Source of the DNA: Rhizobium sp. Q54
Lineage (GTDB): Bacteria; Pseudomonadota; Alphaproteobacteria; Rhizobiales; Beijerinckiaceae
Direction: 5' to 3'
Length of the DNA: 10,556 nucleotides
NCBI GenBank assembly: GCA_945901195.1
Contig: CAMDKB010000131.1
Location: forward strand, 1-10,556
In this document: piece after piece, positions 1 through 7,429 of the stretch
Layout: each line of letters starts with the position of its first letter
How positions within the stretch are numbered: position 1 is the stretch's first letter
Program-made: the position numbers and the translations under genes
The notes under the pieces: model-generated
What the model saw: the letters and a program-made list of their open reading frames with translations, nothing else
The model's database searches: none
Told to the model about the DNA's origin: nothing

Positions 1-531
1 GCCGCCAGCATACGCTTCAAAGGCGAAAACCTGGCAAACCTGGAAACGCAACACATTGTTAGACGGGGCATAGCGCTCGTGCCGGAGGGACGCCGCCTGT
101 TCCGTTCGCTGTCTGTTGAAGAAAACCTTCTGGCCGGCGGACAACTCAAGCGCAAAGGGCCGTGGTCGCTGGAGCGGGTCTATAGTCTGTTTCCAATTCT
201 CAAAGAGCGTCGTGCGCAATCCTCCACGTCACTCTCTGGCGGACAGCAACAAATGGTCGCCATTGGCCGCGCGCTGATGGCCAACCCGGAGCTGCTGATG
301 ATTGACGAACTCAGTCTCGGCCTGGCGCCGATCGTGATCAAGGATATCTACGCGGCGCTTCCCAAAATTACCGGGGAAGGAACCGCATCCATCATCGTGG
401 AACAGGATACCGGCCAGGCGTTGGCAGTGGCAAAACGCGTGTACTGTCTGCGTGCTGGCCGCGTGACCCTCGAAGGCGCAGCAGGCAGCCTTTCGCGCGA
501 GGCGATCTCAGCCGCCTATTTCGGAGTTTAG
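1..531 (+). CDS. livF: Branched-chain-type ABC transporter ATPase, LivF family (5' partial)
   Basis: ATP-hydrolysing subunit of a Liv/HAAT-type importer; it would sit on the cytoplasmic face of the LivH/LivM permease pair. The frame is open from base 1 and gives 176 residues, whereas LivF is usually about 235, so roughly the first 60 residues including Walker A lie outside the window. Visible motifs, numbered from the first residue here: the Q-loop region VPEGRRLF (27-34, with the PEGR form typical of LivF), the ABC signature LSGGQ (78-82), Walker B ending in D102-E103, the D-loop region SLGLAP (105-110), and VEQ (133-135) at the switch position where LivF proteins normally carry EQ. The residue after the catalytic Glu is Leu (DEL) rather than the usual Pro. 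The stop is 1 bp from the livH start. The GTG at 79 is internal and not a real start. The solute is unknown; 'branched-chain amino acid' is only the family label. Confidence 0.93.
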   Translation, partial: AASIRFKGENLANLETQHIVRRGIALVPEGRRLFRSLSVEENLLAGGQLKRKGPWSLERVYSLFPILKERRAQSSTSLSGGQQQMVAIGRALMANPELLMIDELSLGLAPIVIKDIYAALPKITGEGTASIIVEQDTGQALAVAKRVYCLRAGRVTLEGAAGSLSREAISAAYFGV

Positions 532-532
532 G

Positions 533-1399
533 ATGGTCTGGGTCAACGCCATCGTGCAGGGCATTCTCGTGGGCGGCCTTTACGCCTTATTTGCTGCCGG
601 TCTCTCCCTGATTTTCGGCGTCATGCGCCTGGTCAATATCGCCCATGGCGACCTTATCGTGCTGGCGGCCTATATGGCGCTGACCTGCGTGACTTTGACC
701 GATCTGAACCCGCTGCTCGCAATTTTTGTTGTGGCGCCATTCTCTGCGCTCGCGGGCTATGCCTTGCAGCGGCTTCTGTTCAATCGCACGTTGGGCGCCG
801 ACATATTGCCGCCGCTTCTTGTAAGTTTCGGCCTGTCAGTCATCATTCAAAACGCCCTGCTGCAGGTCTATTCCGCCGACAGCCGCAAACTGAATGCCGG
901 CGGGATTGAAATTGCTTCGATTCCCATAGTTCAAGGCTTGTCGATCGGGGTGCTGCCATTGCTGATGTTTGTCACGGCTATCGTCACCATCGGCGCGCTT
1001 CAATTCATGTTCTATGCAACACCTCTCGGCCGCGCGTTACGCGCCACATCTGACGATCAAGATGTCGCGCGCCTGATGGGCTACGACAACAAGCATCTCT
1101 ATGCCATAGCGATGGCGATCTCGCTCGCAGTGGTCGCGATTGCCGGGATATTCCTCGCCGTGCGCTCCAATTTTGATCCGGCCCTTGGGCCACAACGCCT
1201 GATCTTCGGCTTTGAAGCAGTCATCATTGGCGGCCTTGGCAATCTATGGGGCACGTTGGCAGGCGGTGTCATCCTCGGCGTCGCGCAAGGGTTGGGCGCG
1301 ATGATAGATCCAGGTTGGCAATTATTGGCCGGGCATCTGGTATTTCTCGCCATCCTGGCGTTCCGGCCCGAAGGCTTGTTCCCGAGGGTGGAGGGATGA
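533..1399 (+). CDS. livH: Branched-chain-type ABC transporter permease, LivH family
   Basis: Inner-membrane permease that pairs with LivM to form the translocation pore. The 288 residues match the usual LivH length. The N-terminal segment YALFAAGLSLIFGVMRLVNI followed by AHGD (residues about 17-40) is the classic LivH signature. The rest is about eight hydrophobic segments. The glycine-rich stretch FGFEAVIIGGLGNLWGTLAGG (about 225-245, written here as key residues of the last loop/helix) and the end FRPEGLFPRVEG are also typical. ATG 533 follows the livF stop after a single base; the sequence TAGGA over the junction is a weak ribosome-binding site, so translational coupling is likely. Its TGA overlaps the livM start in an ATGA. 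Transport specificity cannot be told from the permease. Confidence 0.95.
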   Translation: MVWVNAIVQGILVGGLYALFAAGLSLIFGVMRLVNIAHGDLIVLAAYMALTCVTLTDLNPLLAIFVVAPFSALAGYALQRLLFNRTLGADILPPLLVSFGLSVIIQNALLQVYSADSRKLNAGGIEIASIPIVQGLSIGVLPLLMFVTAIVTIGALQFMFYATPLGRALRATSDDQDVARLMGYDNKHLYAIAMAISLAVVAIAGIFLAVRSNFDPALGPQRLIFGFEAVIIGGLGNLWGTLAGGVILGVAQGLGAMIDPGWQLLAGHLVFLAILAFRPEGLFPRVEG

Positions 1400-2424
1400 A
1401 CGCACCTGCATTCACAATCGTTCGCGCCACACCGGAAAGCCGCATCGCTCTTGCGTTCGCTTTGCTTGGATTGGCAGCGCTCGCCTCCGGGCCCTATTGG
1501 ATGGATCGCAATTCCATGCGCCTTGTGGGCGAATTCCTGATCTATCTTGGCCTTGCCAGCCTGTGGAATTTGCTTGCGGGTTACGCTGGCCTCGTCTCTG
1601 TGGGGCAACAGGCCTATGTCGGGTTTGGTGGCTATGTCTTGTTTGGTTGCGCGATGTTTCTGGGCATTCCGCCCTTGCTGGCAGTGCCTGTAGCGGGCGC
1701 AGCAGCGGCGCTTTTATCGATACCGGTTTCCTATCTGGTCTTCCGGCTCAAGGGCGCCTATTTCGCCATAGGCACGTGGGTCGTTGCCGAAGTCTTCATG
1801 CTGCTGGCATCCCAATGGCAGGCCATGGGCGGCGGCTCTGGCGTTTCGCTGCCCATCGCCATCGTGCGCTCCATCGGCTCCACACGCGACATGCGCGAAC
1901 AGATGATTTACTGGACCACGCTTGGCGTGACTGTCGCTGTCCTGATCGCAGTCTATCTGCTTTTGCGCTCGCGCTGGGGCCTTGCCTTGCAGGCCATACG
2001 AGATTCGGAAATCGCAGCTGAATCCTCCGGCGTCAGCGTCGCGAGTGCCAAACGGCTGCTCTATGTCGTCGCCTGCGCTGGTGCGGCCATGATCGGCTCG
2101 CTCATCTTCATGGCGAAACTGCGCATCTCCCCGTCATCAGCCTTCAGCGTGAATGACTGGACGGCCTTCGTGATCTTCATCACCGTCATCGGCGGCATAG
2201 GCCGTATCGAAGGGCCAGTGATCGGCACGATATTGTTTTTCCTGCTACGCGAAACCTTGTCAGATCTGGGTGCGAGTTATCTGATCGTGCTTGGTAGTGT
2301 GGCTGTCGCGATCATGCTGTTTGCGCCCAAGGGCATCTGGGGTCTGGTGCAGGATAAATTCGGCTGGCAATTGTTTCCCGTTGGCCGCAGATTGATATTG
2401 AACACAAACAAAGAAGGAGCCTAA
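1396..2424 (+). CDS. livM: Branched-chain-type ABC transporter permease, LivM family
   Basis: Second inner-membrane permease of the importer. The frame is open further upstream (to 1246), but the start was set at ATG 1396. It forms the ATGA overlap with livH, has a purine-rich GAGGGTGGAGGG just upstream, and gives a 342-residue protein of normal LivM length; the earlier start would add 50 residues that only re-read livH. Family hallmarks are WNLLAGYAGLVSVGQQAYVG near residues 56-75, the FRLKGAYFAIGT segment near 115-126, and the cytoplasmic coupling loop with AIRDSEIAAESSGVSVASAK near 200-219. Near the C-terminus come a GGIGRIEGPVIG segment and the closing FAPKGIWGLVQ. The stop is 2 bp before the BKACE start, so the enzyme is made from the same message. 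Confidence 0.95.
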   Translation: MNAPAFTIVRATPESRIALAFALLGLAALASGPYWMDRNSMRLVGEFLIYLGLASLWNLLAGYAGLVSVGQQAYVGFGGYVLFGCAMFLGIPPLLAVPVAGAAAALLSIPVSYLVFRLKGAYFAIGTWVVAEVFMLLASQWQAMGGGSGVSLPIAIVRSIGSTRDMREQMIYWTTLGVTVAVLIAVYLLLRSRWGLALQAIRDSEIAAESSGVSVASAKRLLYVVACAGAAMIGSLIFMAKLRISPSSAFSVNDWTAFVIFITVIGGIGRIEGPVIGTILFFLLRETLSDLGASYLIVLGSVAVAIMLFAPKGIWGLVQDKFGWQLFPVGRRLILNTNKEGA

Positions 2425-2426
2425 AC

Positions 2427-3368
2427 ATGGCTGCAGCACAAGGCAACAAGGTCATCATTACATGCGCTGTAACCGGCAGCATCCATACGCCGACCATGTC
2501 GGAATACCTTCCGATCACGCCCAGCGAAATTGCTGAACAATCGATAGCGGCGGCTGAAGCTGGTGCATCTATCCTGCATCTTCATGCGCGCGACCCCAAG
2601 GATGGCCGCCCGACGCCAGACCCCAAGGTGTTCATGGAGTTTCTGCCACGCATCAAGCAATCAACGGATGCCGTGGTGAACATCACCACGGGCGGCGGCA
2701 TCACCATGACGGTCGAAGAGCGTCTCGCTGCACCATTGCTGGCTTCGCCCGAAATGTGCTCGTTGAACATGGGCTCGATGAACTTCGCGCTTCATCCCCT
2801 CGTAGGCCGCTACAAGACCTGGAAGCACGAATGGGAAGTGCCCTACCTGCAGGGCACCAAGGGTGGCATCTTCCGTAATACGTTCGATGACATCGAAAAA
2901 ATCTACAAGCTGCTCGGCGAAGGCCACGGCACCAAATTCGAACATGAATGCTATGATGTGGGGCACTTGTACAATCTCGCCCATTGCCTCGATGCCGGCT
3001 TGTTCAAGCCGCCGGTCTTCTTGCAGATCATCTTCGGCGTGCTCGGCGGCATCGGCGCCGATCCGGAGAATGTGAACTTCATGAAGCAGACGGCGGACAA
3101 GCTCTTCGGCAACGATTATCGCTGGTCTGTGCTCGCCGCAGGCCGCCACCAGATCCCCTTCTGCACGCAAGCCGCCATGCTGGGCGGCAACGTGCGTGTG
3201 GGATTGGAAGATTCACTTTTCATCTCGCGCGGCAAGCTCGCCACATCCAACGCCGAACAGGTGGCAAAGATCCGCAGGATTGTGGAAGAACTCGGCTACG
3301 AAATCGCCACACCAAAGGAAGCCCGCCAATTGCTGGACCTGAAGGGTGCGGACCAAGTGAAATTTTAG
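2427..3368 (+). CDS. Beta-keto acid cleavage enzyme (BKACE family, DUF849)
   Basis: Members of this family (prototype Kce, 3-keto-5-aminohexanoate cleavage enzyme) condense a beta-keto acid with acetyl-CoA, giving acetoacetate and a new acyl-CoA, using a divalent metal (Zn) in a TIM barrel. The 313-residue protein shows ITCAVTG (11-17), the metal ligands H51 and H53 in LHLHARDP, NITTGGG (85-91), SLNMGSMNF (112-120), FGVLGG in the CoA-side loop, and R257/E261/D262 in NVRVGLEDSLF; E261 is the expected third metal ligand. It is longer than Kce (about 275 residues) through an extra stretch around 121-155, which is common in one large branch of the family. The start ATG 2427 has an AAGGAG at 2414-2419 inside the livM end. 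Coupling to a Liv-type importer suggests that the imported compound is converted to a beta-keto acid. Substrate unknown; several different beta-keto acids are used within the family. Confidence 0.93.
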   Translation: MAAAQGNKVIITCAVTGSIHTPTMSEYLPITPSEIAEQSIAAAEAGASILHLHARDPKDGRPTPDPKVFMEFLPRIKQSTDAVVNITTGGGITMTVEERLAAPLLASPEMCSLNMGSMNFALHPLVGRYKTWKHEWEVPYLQGTKGGIFRNTFDDIEKIYKLLGEGHGTKFEHECYDVGHLYNLAHCLDAGLFKPPVFLQIIFGVLGGIGADPENVNFMKQTADKLFGNDYRWSVLAAGRHQIPFCTQAAMLGGNVRVGLEDSLFISRGKLATSNAEQVAKIRRIVEELGYEIATPKEARQLLDLKGADQVKF

Positions 3369-3382
3369 TTCAACAAGCATAC

Positions 3383-3412
3383 TCATTCCGGACGCCCAGG
3401 TGTCCGGTATGA
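3383..3412. terminator. Hairpin in the convergent gap, possible bidirectional terminator
   Basis: An imperfect inverted repeat lies between the BKACE stop and the aldo/keto reductase stop. The core stem is CCGGAC (3388-3393) with GTCCGG (3402-3407). Outside a T-T mismatch, TCAT (3383-3386) pairs with ATGA (3409-3412). No T-run follows on either strand, so it is not a textbook intrinsic terminator. Position between two converging genes is the main argument for a terminating or 3'-end-protecting role. Confidence 0.4.
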
Positions 3413-3419
3413 CCCCGGC

Positions 3420-4394
3420 TTAAAGGCCCAAATCCTTCATGCGCGCGGCAGGATACCGCGTTCCTGATACCTTGCGGAAGTCCACAGCTTCCCCAAGCTC
3501 TTCAAGATGCTCTAAAGCAACCACGACATCCAGGGCGCGGAGGTTTTCCTCAAGCCGATTCGGCCTGGATGTGCCCGGGATCGGCACGATATCTTCGCCC
3601 TGGGCGAGAAGCCACTTCAGCGCCATCTGTCCTGATGTCGCGCCGTTCTTTTCGGCAAGCGCCTTGAGCGGCGCAACCAGCTTGATGTTCTTTTCAAAAT
3701 GCTCTTCCTGCCAGCGCGGATGACCATGCCGGTTGTCTTCCTCTGTCAGATCATCCCGGCTGCTGATCGCACCCGTGAGATAACCCCGGCCCAATGGCGA
3801 ATAAGCGACAAAGCCGATACCGAGCTCCCGGCAGGTTGGCAGAATTTCCTCTTCCACTTCCCGGGTGAAAAGCGAATATTCCGTCTGCAACGCAGTAATC
3901 GGATAAGTCGCGTGGGCGCGTCGTATGGTTTTTGCGCCAGCTTCCGAAAGCCCGAGAAAACGCACTTTGCCTCGTTCGATGAGGCGCGACATCGCACCCA
4001 CCGTTTCCTCAATCGGCACGTCGGGATCAACACGGTGCTGATAGAACAGATCGATTTCGTCGACACGCAAACGCTGCAAGCTAAGGTCGCAGGCTCGGGT
4101 CAAATAGTCCGGGCGCCCGTTTGCGCCTTGCGCACCAAGATTGCCAAACTTGGTGGCCAGGATCACATTTTCACGGATGCCCCTGATGGCGCGGCCCACC
4201 AGCTCCTCATTCTTGCCCCCGCCATAGGCGTCAGACGTATCGAGAAAGGCGGCGCCAAGATCAGCGGCGCGATGAATGGTAGCGATAGCTGCTTCCGCAT
4301 CAGGCGTTCCGTAGATGGGAGTCAAGCCCATGCAACCCAGACCGATGGCTGAAACCTTCAGCGGGCGATCCTTGCCTAGCGTTCTGTATTGCAT
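3420..4394 (-). CDS. Aldo/keto reductase
   Basis: NADPH-dependent oxidoreductase of the AKR superfamily (AKR13/YakC-like by general appearance), cytosolic, interconverting carbonyls and alcohols. The 324-residue length is normal. The full catalytic tetrad is present: D52 and Y57 in LDTSDAYGGG, K82 in ATKFGN and H120 in YQHRVDPDVP. The cofactor-binding C-terminal motif IPGTSRPNRLEENLRAL is also intact. ATG 4394 has an AGGAGA (4401-4406) six bases upstream, so the start is secure. It is the last gene of the - strand run, 67 bp after dctM, and ends 51 bp from the converging BKACE gene. In this setting it probably reduces an aldehyde or ketone made by the flavin monooxygenase and hydrolases, or detoxifies one; the substrate cannot be named. 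Confidence 0.93.
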   Translation of the reverse strand: MQYRTLGKDRPLKVSAIGLGCMGLTPIYGTPDAEAAIATIHRAADLGAAFLDTSDAYGGGKNEELVGRAIRGIRENVILATKFGNLGAQGANGRPDYLTRACDLSLQRLRVDEIDLFYQHRVDPDVPIEETVGAMSRLIERGKVRFLGLSEAGAKTIRRAHATYPITALQTEYSLFTREVEEEILPTCRELGIGFVAYSPLGRGYLTGAISSRDDLTEEDNRHGHPRWQEEHFEKNIKLVAPLKALAEKNGATSGQMALKWLLAQGEDIVPIPGTSRPNRLEENLRALDVVVALEHLEELGEAVDFRKVSGTRYPAARMKDLGL

Positions 4395-4410
4395 GTGCCG
4401 TCTCCTGAAT

Positions 4411-4434
4411 GTGCGCGACTATGCATCGCGACAC
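4411..4434. other. Inverted repeat between dctM and the aldo/keto reductase gene
   Basis: GTGCGCGA (4411-4418) pairs with TCGCG (4426-4430) plus CAC (4432-4434), with A4431 bulged and a 7-base loop. It lies just upstream of the ribosome-binding site of the aldo/keto reductase gene on the - strand. No T-run follows. It could be an mRNA-processing or stability hairpin, an operator for an internal promoter, or chance. Confidence 0.35.
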
Positions 4435-4461
4435 AGACAGCGGCAAGACAAGCACCAGTAA

Positions 4462-5778
4462 TTACTTTGCCGTAAGGCTGGGCAACCAGGTGATGAAAGG
4501 CGGGAACAGCCAGAGCAGGAACATGCCGAAAACCAGAATCCAGACGAACGGCCACGACGCCGTATAAATATCCCGCATTGACATGCCTGGAACGGCGCTC
4601 TTCATCGCAAAAAGCACATAGCCGAAGGGCGGCGTCAATCCACCAATGGTCGCAACAATCAGGAACATCGTCCAGAACCAGATTTCATGAAAACCGAAAA
4701 CGCCAAGCAACGGCTTATAAATCGGTATCAGAACCAGCATGATCGCAAGCTGATCGAGAAACATGAACAGCACGAAGGGCACGGCCATCATGATGAAGAA
4801 CATCAGCCCTGATGGGAATTTCAGATGGGTCACAAATTCGCCGATCGCCGCCGGCGCCCCGGTGAACGACAAGACCTGGCTGAACATCACCGCAGAGCAC
4901 ATGATGATCAACACCAGCCCGGTCACAGTGGCAGCTGTCGTAAACGATTCCATCAGCATCTTGATGCTTAGGCGACGATAGATAGCCGCGACGATGACCG
5001 CTCCCACGACACCCGTTGCAGCTGATTCCGTTGGCGTCGCCACGCCCGCCATGATGAAACCCATCACCATGAAAAAGACGAGGACGCAGGGCAGCATGCG
5101 GATAAAGGCCATGAGTGAACTTTGCCGGCTGCCTTCTCCTGCCGCATCTTTAGACGCATCGGGCGCAAGCGAAGGATCAAGTTTCAACTTGATGGCGATG
5201 TAGATCAGAAACAGGCCCATGAACAGGAGGCCCGGTATGATGCCTGCAATCAGCATGCCCGCAGTGGAAACACCGGCCAACGCAGCAATAATGACCGCCA
5301 GAATGCTCGGCGGAATAATCGGATCGAGGCTCGCCCCACCCAGCAGGGTCCCCGCCGACAATTTTCGATCATAGCCTCTTTCGATCATTGCCGGATAAAG
5401 CGAACGCCCAAGCAGTCCGGCAACGGCAATCGCAGCGCCGGACAAGGCGCCGAGAATCGCGGCCAGAAGAATGCTCAGATAATATTGCCGACCTCGTACT
5501 TTCCCTACGAAACGGTCGAGCGCGTCAAAAATCGCTTCCATGGCGCCTGAACGGAAAAGGATCTCACCCATGACGATGAAGAGGGGAACCGTCGCGAGCG
5601 CGCTGTTTGTCGCCGTCGAAAAAATCGAATTGGCAAAAAGACCAAAACCGGCTGTTCCGAACAACAGCGCGACGGCCGTGACATTAAGCAACAGAAAGGC
5701 GATGAAGATTGGCAATCCAAGGAAGAGCAAAATGAGCAGCGATCCCATTCCGCCAAACAGAAACATCCACCATGTCAT
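4462..5778 (-). CDS. dctM: TRAP transporter large permease, DctM family
   Basis: Large membrane subunit of a tripartite ATP-independent periplasmic (TRAP) transporter; it carries the transport path, driven by an ion gradient. The open frame runs back to 6114, but the first 112 codons only re-read dctQ. ATG 5778 overlaps the dctQ stop as ATGA, has GAAGGGG (5786-5792) seven bases upstream, and gives 438 residues, the normal DctM size. About twelve hydrophobic segments are visible. Family motifs are PLFIVMGEILFRSG (65-78), GGASLDPIIPPS (147-158), ATPTESAATG (247-256) and GGLTPPFGYVLFAMK (379-393). No frameshift or missing block was seen. With DctP and DctQ the system is complete. TRAP systems mostly carry organic acids, but this permease does not identify which one. 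Confidence 0.95.
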   Translation of the reverse strand: MTWWMFLFGGMGSLLILLFLGLPIFIAFLLLNVTAVALLFGTAGFGLFANSIFSTATNSALATVPLFIVMGEILFRSGAMEAIFDALDRFVGKVRGRQYYLSILLAAILGALSGAAIAVAGLLGRSLYPAMIERGYDRKLSAGTLLGGASLDPIIPPSILAVIIAALAGVSTAGMLIAGIIPGLLFMGLFLIYIAIKLKLDPSLAPDASKDAAGEGSRQSSLMAFIRMLPCVLVFFMVMGFIMAGVATPTESAATGVVGAVIVAAIYRRLSIKMLMESFTTAATVTGLVLIIMCSAVMFSQVLSFTGAPAAIGEFVTHLKFPSGLMFFIMMAVPFVLFMFLDQLAIMLVLIPIYKPLLGVFGFHEIWFWTMFLIVATIGGLTPPFGYVLFAMKSAVPGMSMRDIYTASWPFVWILVFGMFLLWLFPPFITWLPSLTAK

Positions 5779-6278
5779 GAGACAACCCCTTCGCCCGCTG
5801 AAGGTTGTGGTTTTTCCCAGAGATGGCGGAAAAAATAAAGGCCGCTGCTGAGAAACCCGTAGGGAATAAAGCCCGAGACCATCCATTTCGGCGCCGGCCA
5901 TTCCAGAATGGTTTCGATACCGCCAAGATATTGACTGTAGGATTCGCTGGCGCAGAACCACGCCGCAAAAATGCAGATGCTGCCAGCAACAAAACGCAAC
6001 CCGGTGTCGAAGCCAAGCCGCAGGCGTTCGGGCATGGCTTCGCGCAGAATATTGATGGTTACATGTTCGTTCAGGCGGGTCAGATTTGGCACAGCCAGAA
6101 AGATCGAAGCGCACAGAAAATAAGAAACAAAAGCATTGGCCCAGCTTGTCGGAGCGTTGAAAATATAACGTGCCGCCACTTCATAGCTGAAAGCGGCACA
6201 AATTCCGAAGAGCAAAACCATCGCGAGATAATTGCCCGCGATCGTGATGGCGTCATGAATTTTCAGGAATTTTGCCAT
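5775..6278 (-). CDS. dctQ: TRAP transporter small permease, DctQ family
   Basis: Small four-helix membrane subunit that supports DctM. The family motif is seen as YEVAARYIFNAPTSWANAF (about residues 32-50), followed by a hydrophobic helix and NEHVTINIL, the equivalent of the usual short charged loop. Hydrophobic segments lie near 12-30, 50-66, 90-112 and 130-150. The start is uncertain. ATG 6278 (167 residues, beginning MAKFLKIHD) has only a weak TTAGG four bases upstream. An in-frame TTG at 6302 would add eight residues, but its GGAAGG is only three bases away and it would overlap the T-run of the hairpin described separately. ATG is preferred. The TGA overlaps the dctM ATG by four bases, so the two permeases are translationally coupled. 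Weak initiation would fit low membrane-subunit dosage. Confidence 0.9.
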   Translation of the reverse strand: MAKFLKIHDAITIAGNYLAMVLLFGICAAFSYEVAARYIFNAPTSWANAFVSYFLCASIFLAVPNLTRLNEHVTINILREAMPERLRLGFDTGLRFVAGSICIFAAWFCASESYSQYLGGIETILEWPAPKWMVSGFIPYGFLSSGLYFFRHLWEKPQPSAGEGVVS

Positions 6279-6300
6279 TTGCCTAACAATAGTCTGGAGC

Positions 6301-6345
6301 AAAAACCTTCCGCCCGTCCGGTCTTTTTTCCGTCCGGACGGACAG
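6301..6345 (-). terminator. Hairpin plus T-run between dctP and dctQ (candidate partial terminator)
   Basis: Read on the - strand, CTGTCCGTCCGG pairs with CCGGACGGGCGG (arms at 6334-6345 and 6310-6321) to make a 12-pair stem with two G-U pairs and a 12-base A-rich loop. Four bases later comes TTTTT (6301-6305). The dctP stop is about 40 bp upstream and the likely dctQ start about 23 bp downstream of the T-run. A leaky terminator or RNase-blocking hairpin here would leave binding-protein mRNA in excess over permease mRNA, as is common for binding-protein operons. The inner segment CCGTCCGGACGG (6330-6341) is also a perfect palindrome and could fold in an alternative way. Confidence 0.55.
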
Positions 6346-6383
6346 GGCGATATTCGGTTTCAAGTTACGCCAGGTTTTAAGGC

Positions 6384-7373
6384 TCAAGGCATACCCATGT
6401 TCTTGTCCGCTACGAATTTGCGCATCGCTTCGGCTTCGGCCTTGTTCTTGGTGATAGCAAGCTCCCAGATGCCTTCCTCCCAGAGCTTGCCAATCTTTGC
6501 TTCATTTGGCGGCGAAAAGCGCGTCGCCTTTAGTCCCGCCTTGATCATCGCCGCTTCTTCTTCCTTGGCCAGTTCGTCGTATTCAGCCCAGATCTTGTTC
6601 TCAAGTTTTACGCCAAGATCGAGAACCGCTTTCTTGTCCTCGGCAGCGAGTTTATTGAATGCATTCATGTTCATGAAAAACAACACTGTCGAGACGCCAA
6701 ACGTCGGACGCACATAATGCTTCGCGACCTCTGTCAGCTTCATGTCCACAACACCAACTGTTGGCCAGGCAGCCCCGTCAACAACGCCTTTTTCCAGCGA
6801 GGAATAGATTTCCGTCGGCGCAATCACGACCGGCGAACCGCCAAGCCCCCGGATGAGGGGATGATAGGACGCTGTGCCTCGGATTTTACGCCCGGCAAGT
6901 CCCCCGTCTGCGCCCACTGGTTCGCGCAAAATCATGTGGTAGCCCAATTTACCTTGGGGTATTTGCGCGATCGATTTCAGCCCGAATTTCTGATAATGTT
7001 TGTCGGCAAGATCCCAGATTCCTGTTTCGCGGCGCTTGACTGGGTCGCCATTTACAGCGTCCAGCGCCACGCCGATGCCCGTGCTGCCGTAGTGATAGGC
7101 GCCATGGGAATAGAGAATGTCGAACACGCCAGCGCTGACCGGCTGCAATTGTTCGAACGATGAAACAGTCTCAGGCCCGCTGCGCTTGATAGTCAGGCGA
7201 CCGTTAGATTCCACCGGCAGCATCTTCATGAAAAGATCTTCCGTGATCCAGCTACCTTTGTTGTTAGGCGGCCAGCTCGACAGCATTTTCAGTTCAAGGG
7301 CCTGCGCGGTCATAGAAAGCGTCAACGCCGCGGCTGCGGAGAGTGCGCCAAAAACCAATCCCGATTTCTTCAT
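6384..7373 (-). CDS. dctP: TRAP transporter periplasmic substrate-binding protein, DctP family
   Basis: Captures the substrate in the periplasm and delivers it to DctQM. The start at ATG 7373 is set by AGGGAG (7381-7386) seven bases upstream and because it opens directly with a signal peptide: MKK, a hydrophobic core, and a probable cleavage after A-Q-A at residue 25. The open frame runs 20 codons further up but that part is not signal-like. The 329-residue length is normal. The family features are SSWPPNN near the mature N-terminus, the conserved substrate-carboxylate arginine R165 in GRKIRGTASY, and PTEIYSSLEKGVVDGA with its usual hinge role. R165 suggests a carboxylated (or similar anionic) ligand, as known for most TRAP binding proteins. 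It lies 56 bp after an alpha/beta hydrolase gene, so the hydrolase may act on the imported compound or its product. Confidence 0.94.
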   Translation of the reverse strand: MKKSGLVFGALSAAAALTLSMTAQALELKMLSSWPPNNKGSWITEDLFMKMLPVESNGRLTIKRSGPETVSSFEQLQPVSAGVFDILYSHGAYHYGSTGIGVALDAVNGDPVKRRETGIWDLADKHYQKFGLKSIAQIPQGKLGYHMILREPVGADGGLAGRKIRGTASYHPLIRGLGGSPVVIAPTEIYSSLEKGVVDGAAWPTVGVVDMKLTEVAKHYVRPTFGVSTVLFFMNMNAFNKLAAEDKKAVLDLGVKLENKIWAEYDELAKEEEAAMIKAGLKATRFSPPNEAKIGKLWEEGIWELAITKNKAEAEAMRKFVADKNMGMP

Positions 7374-7380
7374 GATGTTC

Positions 7381-7386
7381 CTCCCT
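7381..7386 (-). promoter_or_regulatory. Ribosome-binding site fixing the dctP start
   Basis: AGGGAG on the - strand, seven bases before ATG 7373. It decides between this start and the longer upstream reading frame. Confidence 0.75.
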
Positions 7387-7429
7387 GTTGAACCCTTTAG
7401 CAATTGCCCTTCCTGAAACACTGCAAAAT

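Noticed and set aside
79..531. GTG at 79 as the start of a 150-residue protein
   Set aside because: The frame is open and LivF-like back to base 1, so this codon is internal to a gene cut by the window edge.
1246..1395. A 50-residue N-terminal extension of LivM
   Set aside because: It only re-reads livH in another frame; ATG 1396 with the ATGA overlap gives the normal length.
3699..4352. A 217-codon + strand open frame
   Set aside because: It is antisense to the aldo/keto reductase, whose full catalytic tetrad is intact; there is no family resemblance in the opposite frame.
5779..6114. A 112-residue N-terminal extension of DctM suggesting a DctQ-DctM fusion
   Set aside because: The extension is out of frame with dctQ and is not hydrophobic in the DctQ pattern; the ATGA overlap and ribosome-binding site at 5778 show two separate genes.
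5805..6380. A 191-codon + strand open frame
   Set aside because: It is antisense to dctQ and rich in basic and polar residues as expected of a reverse read of a membrane protein gene.
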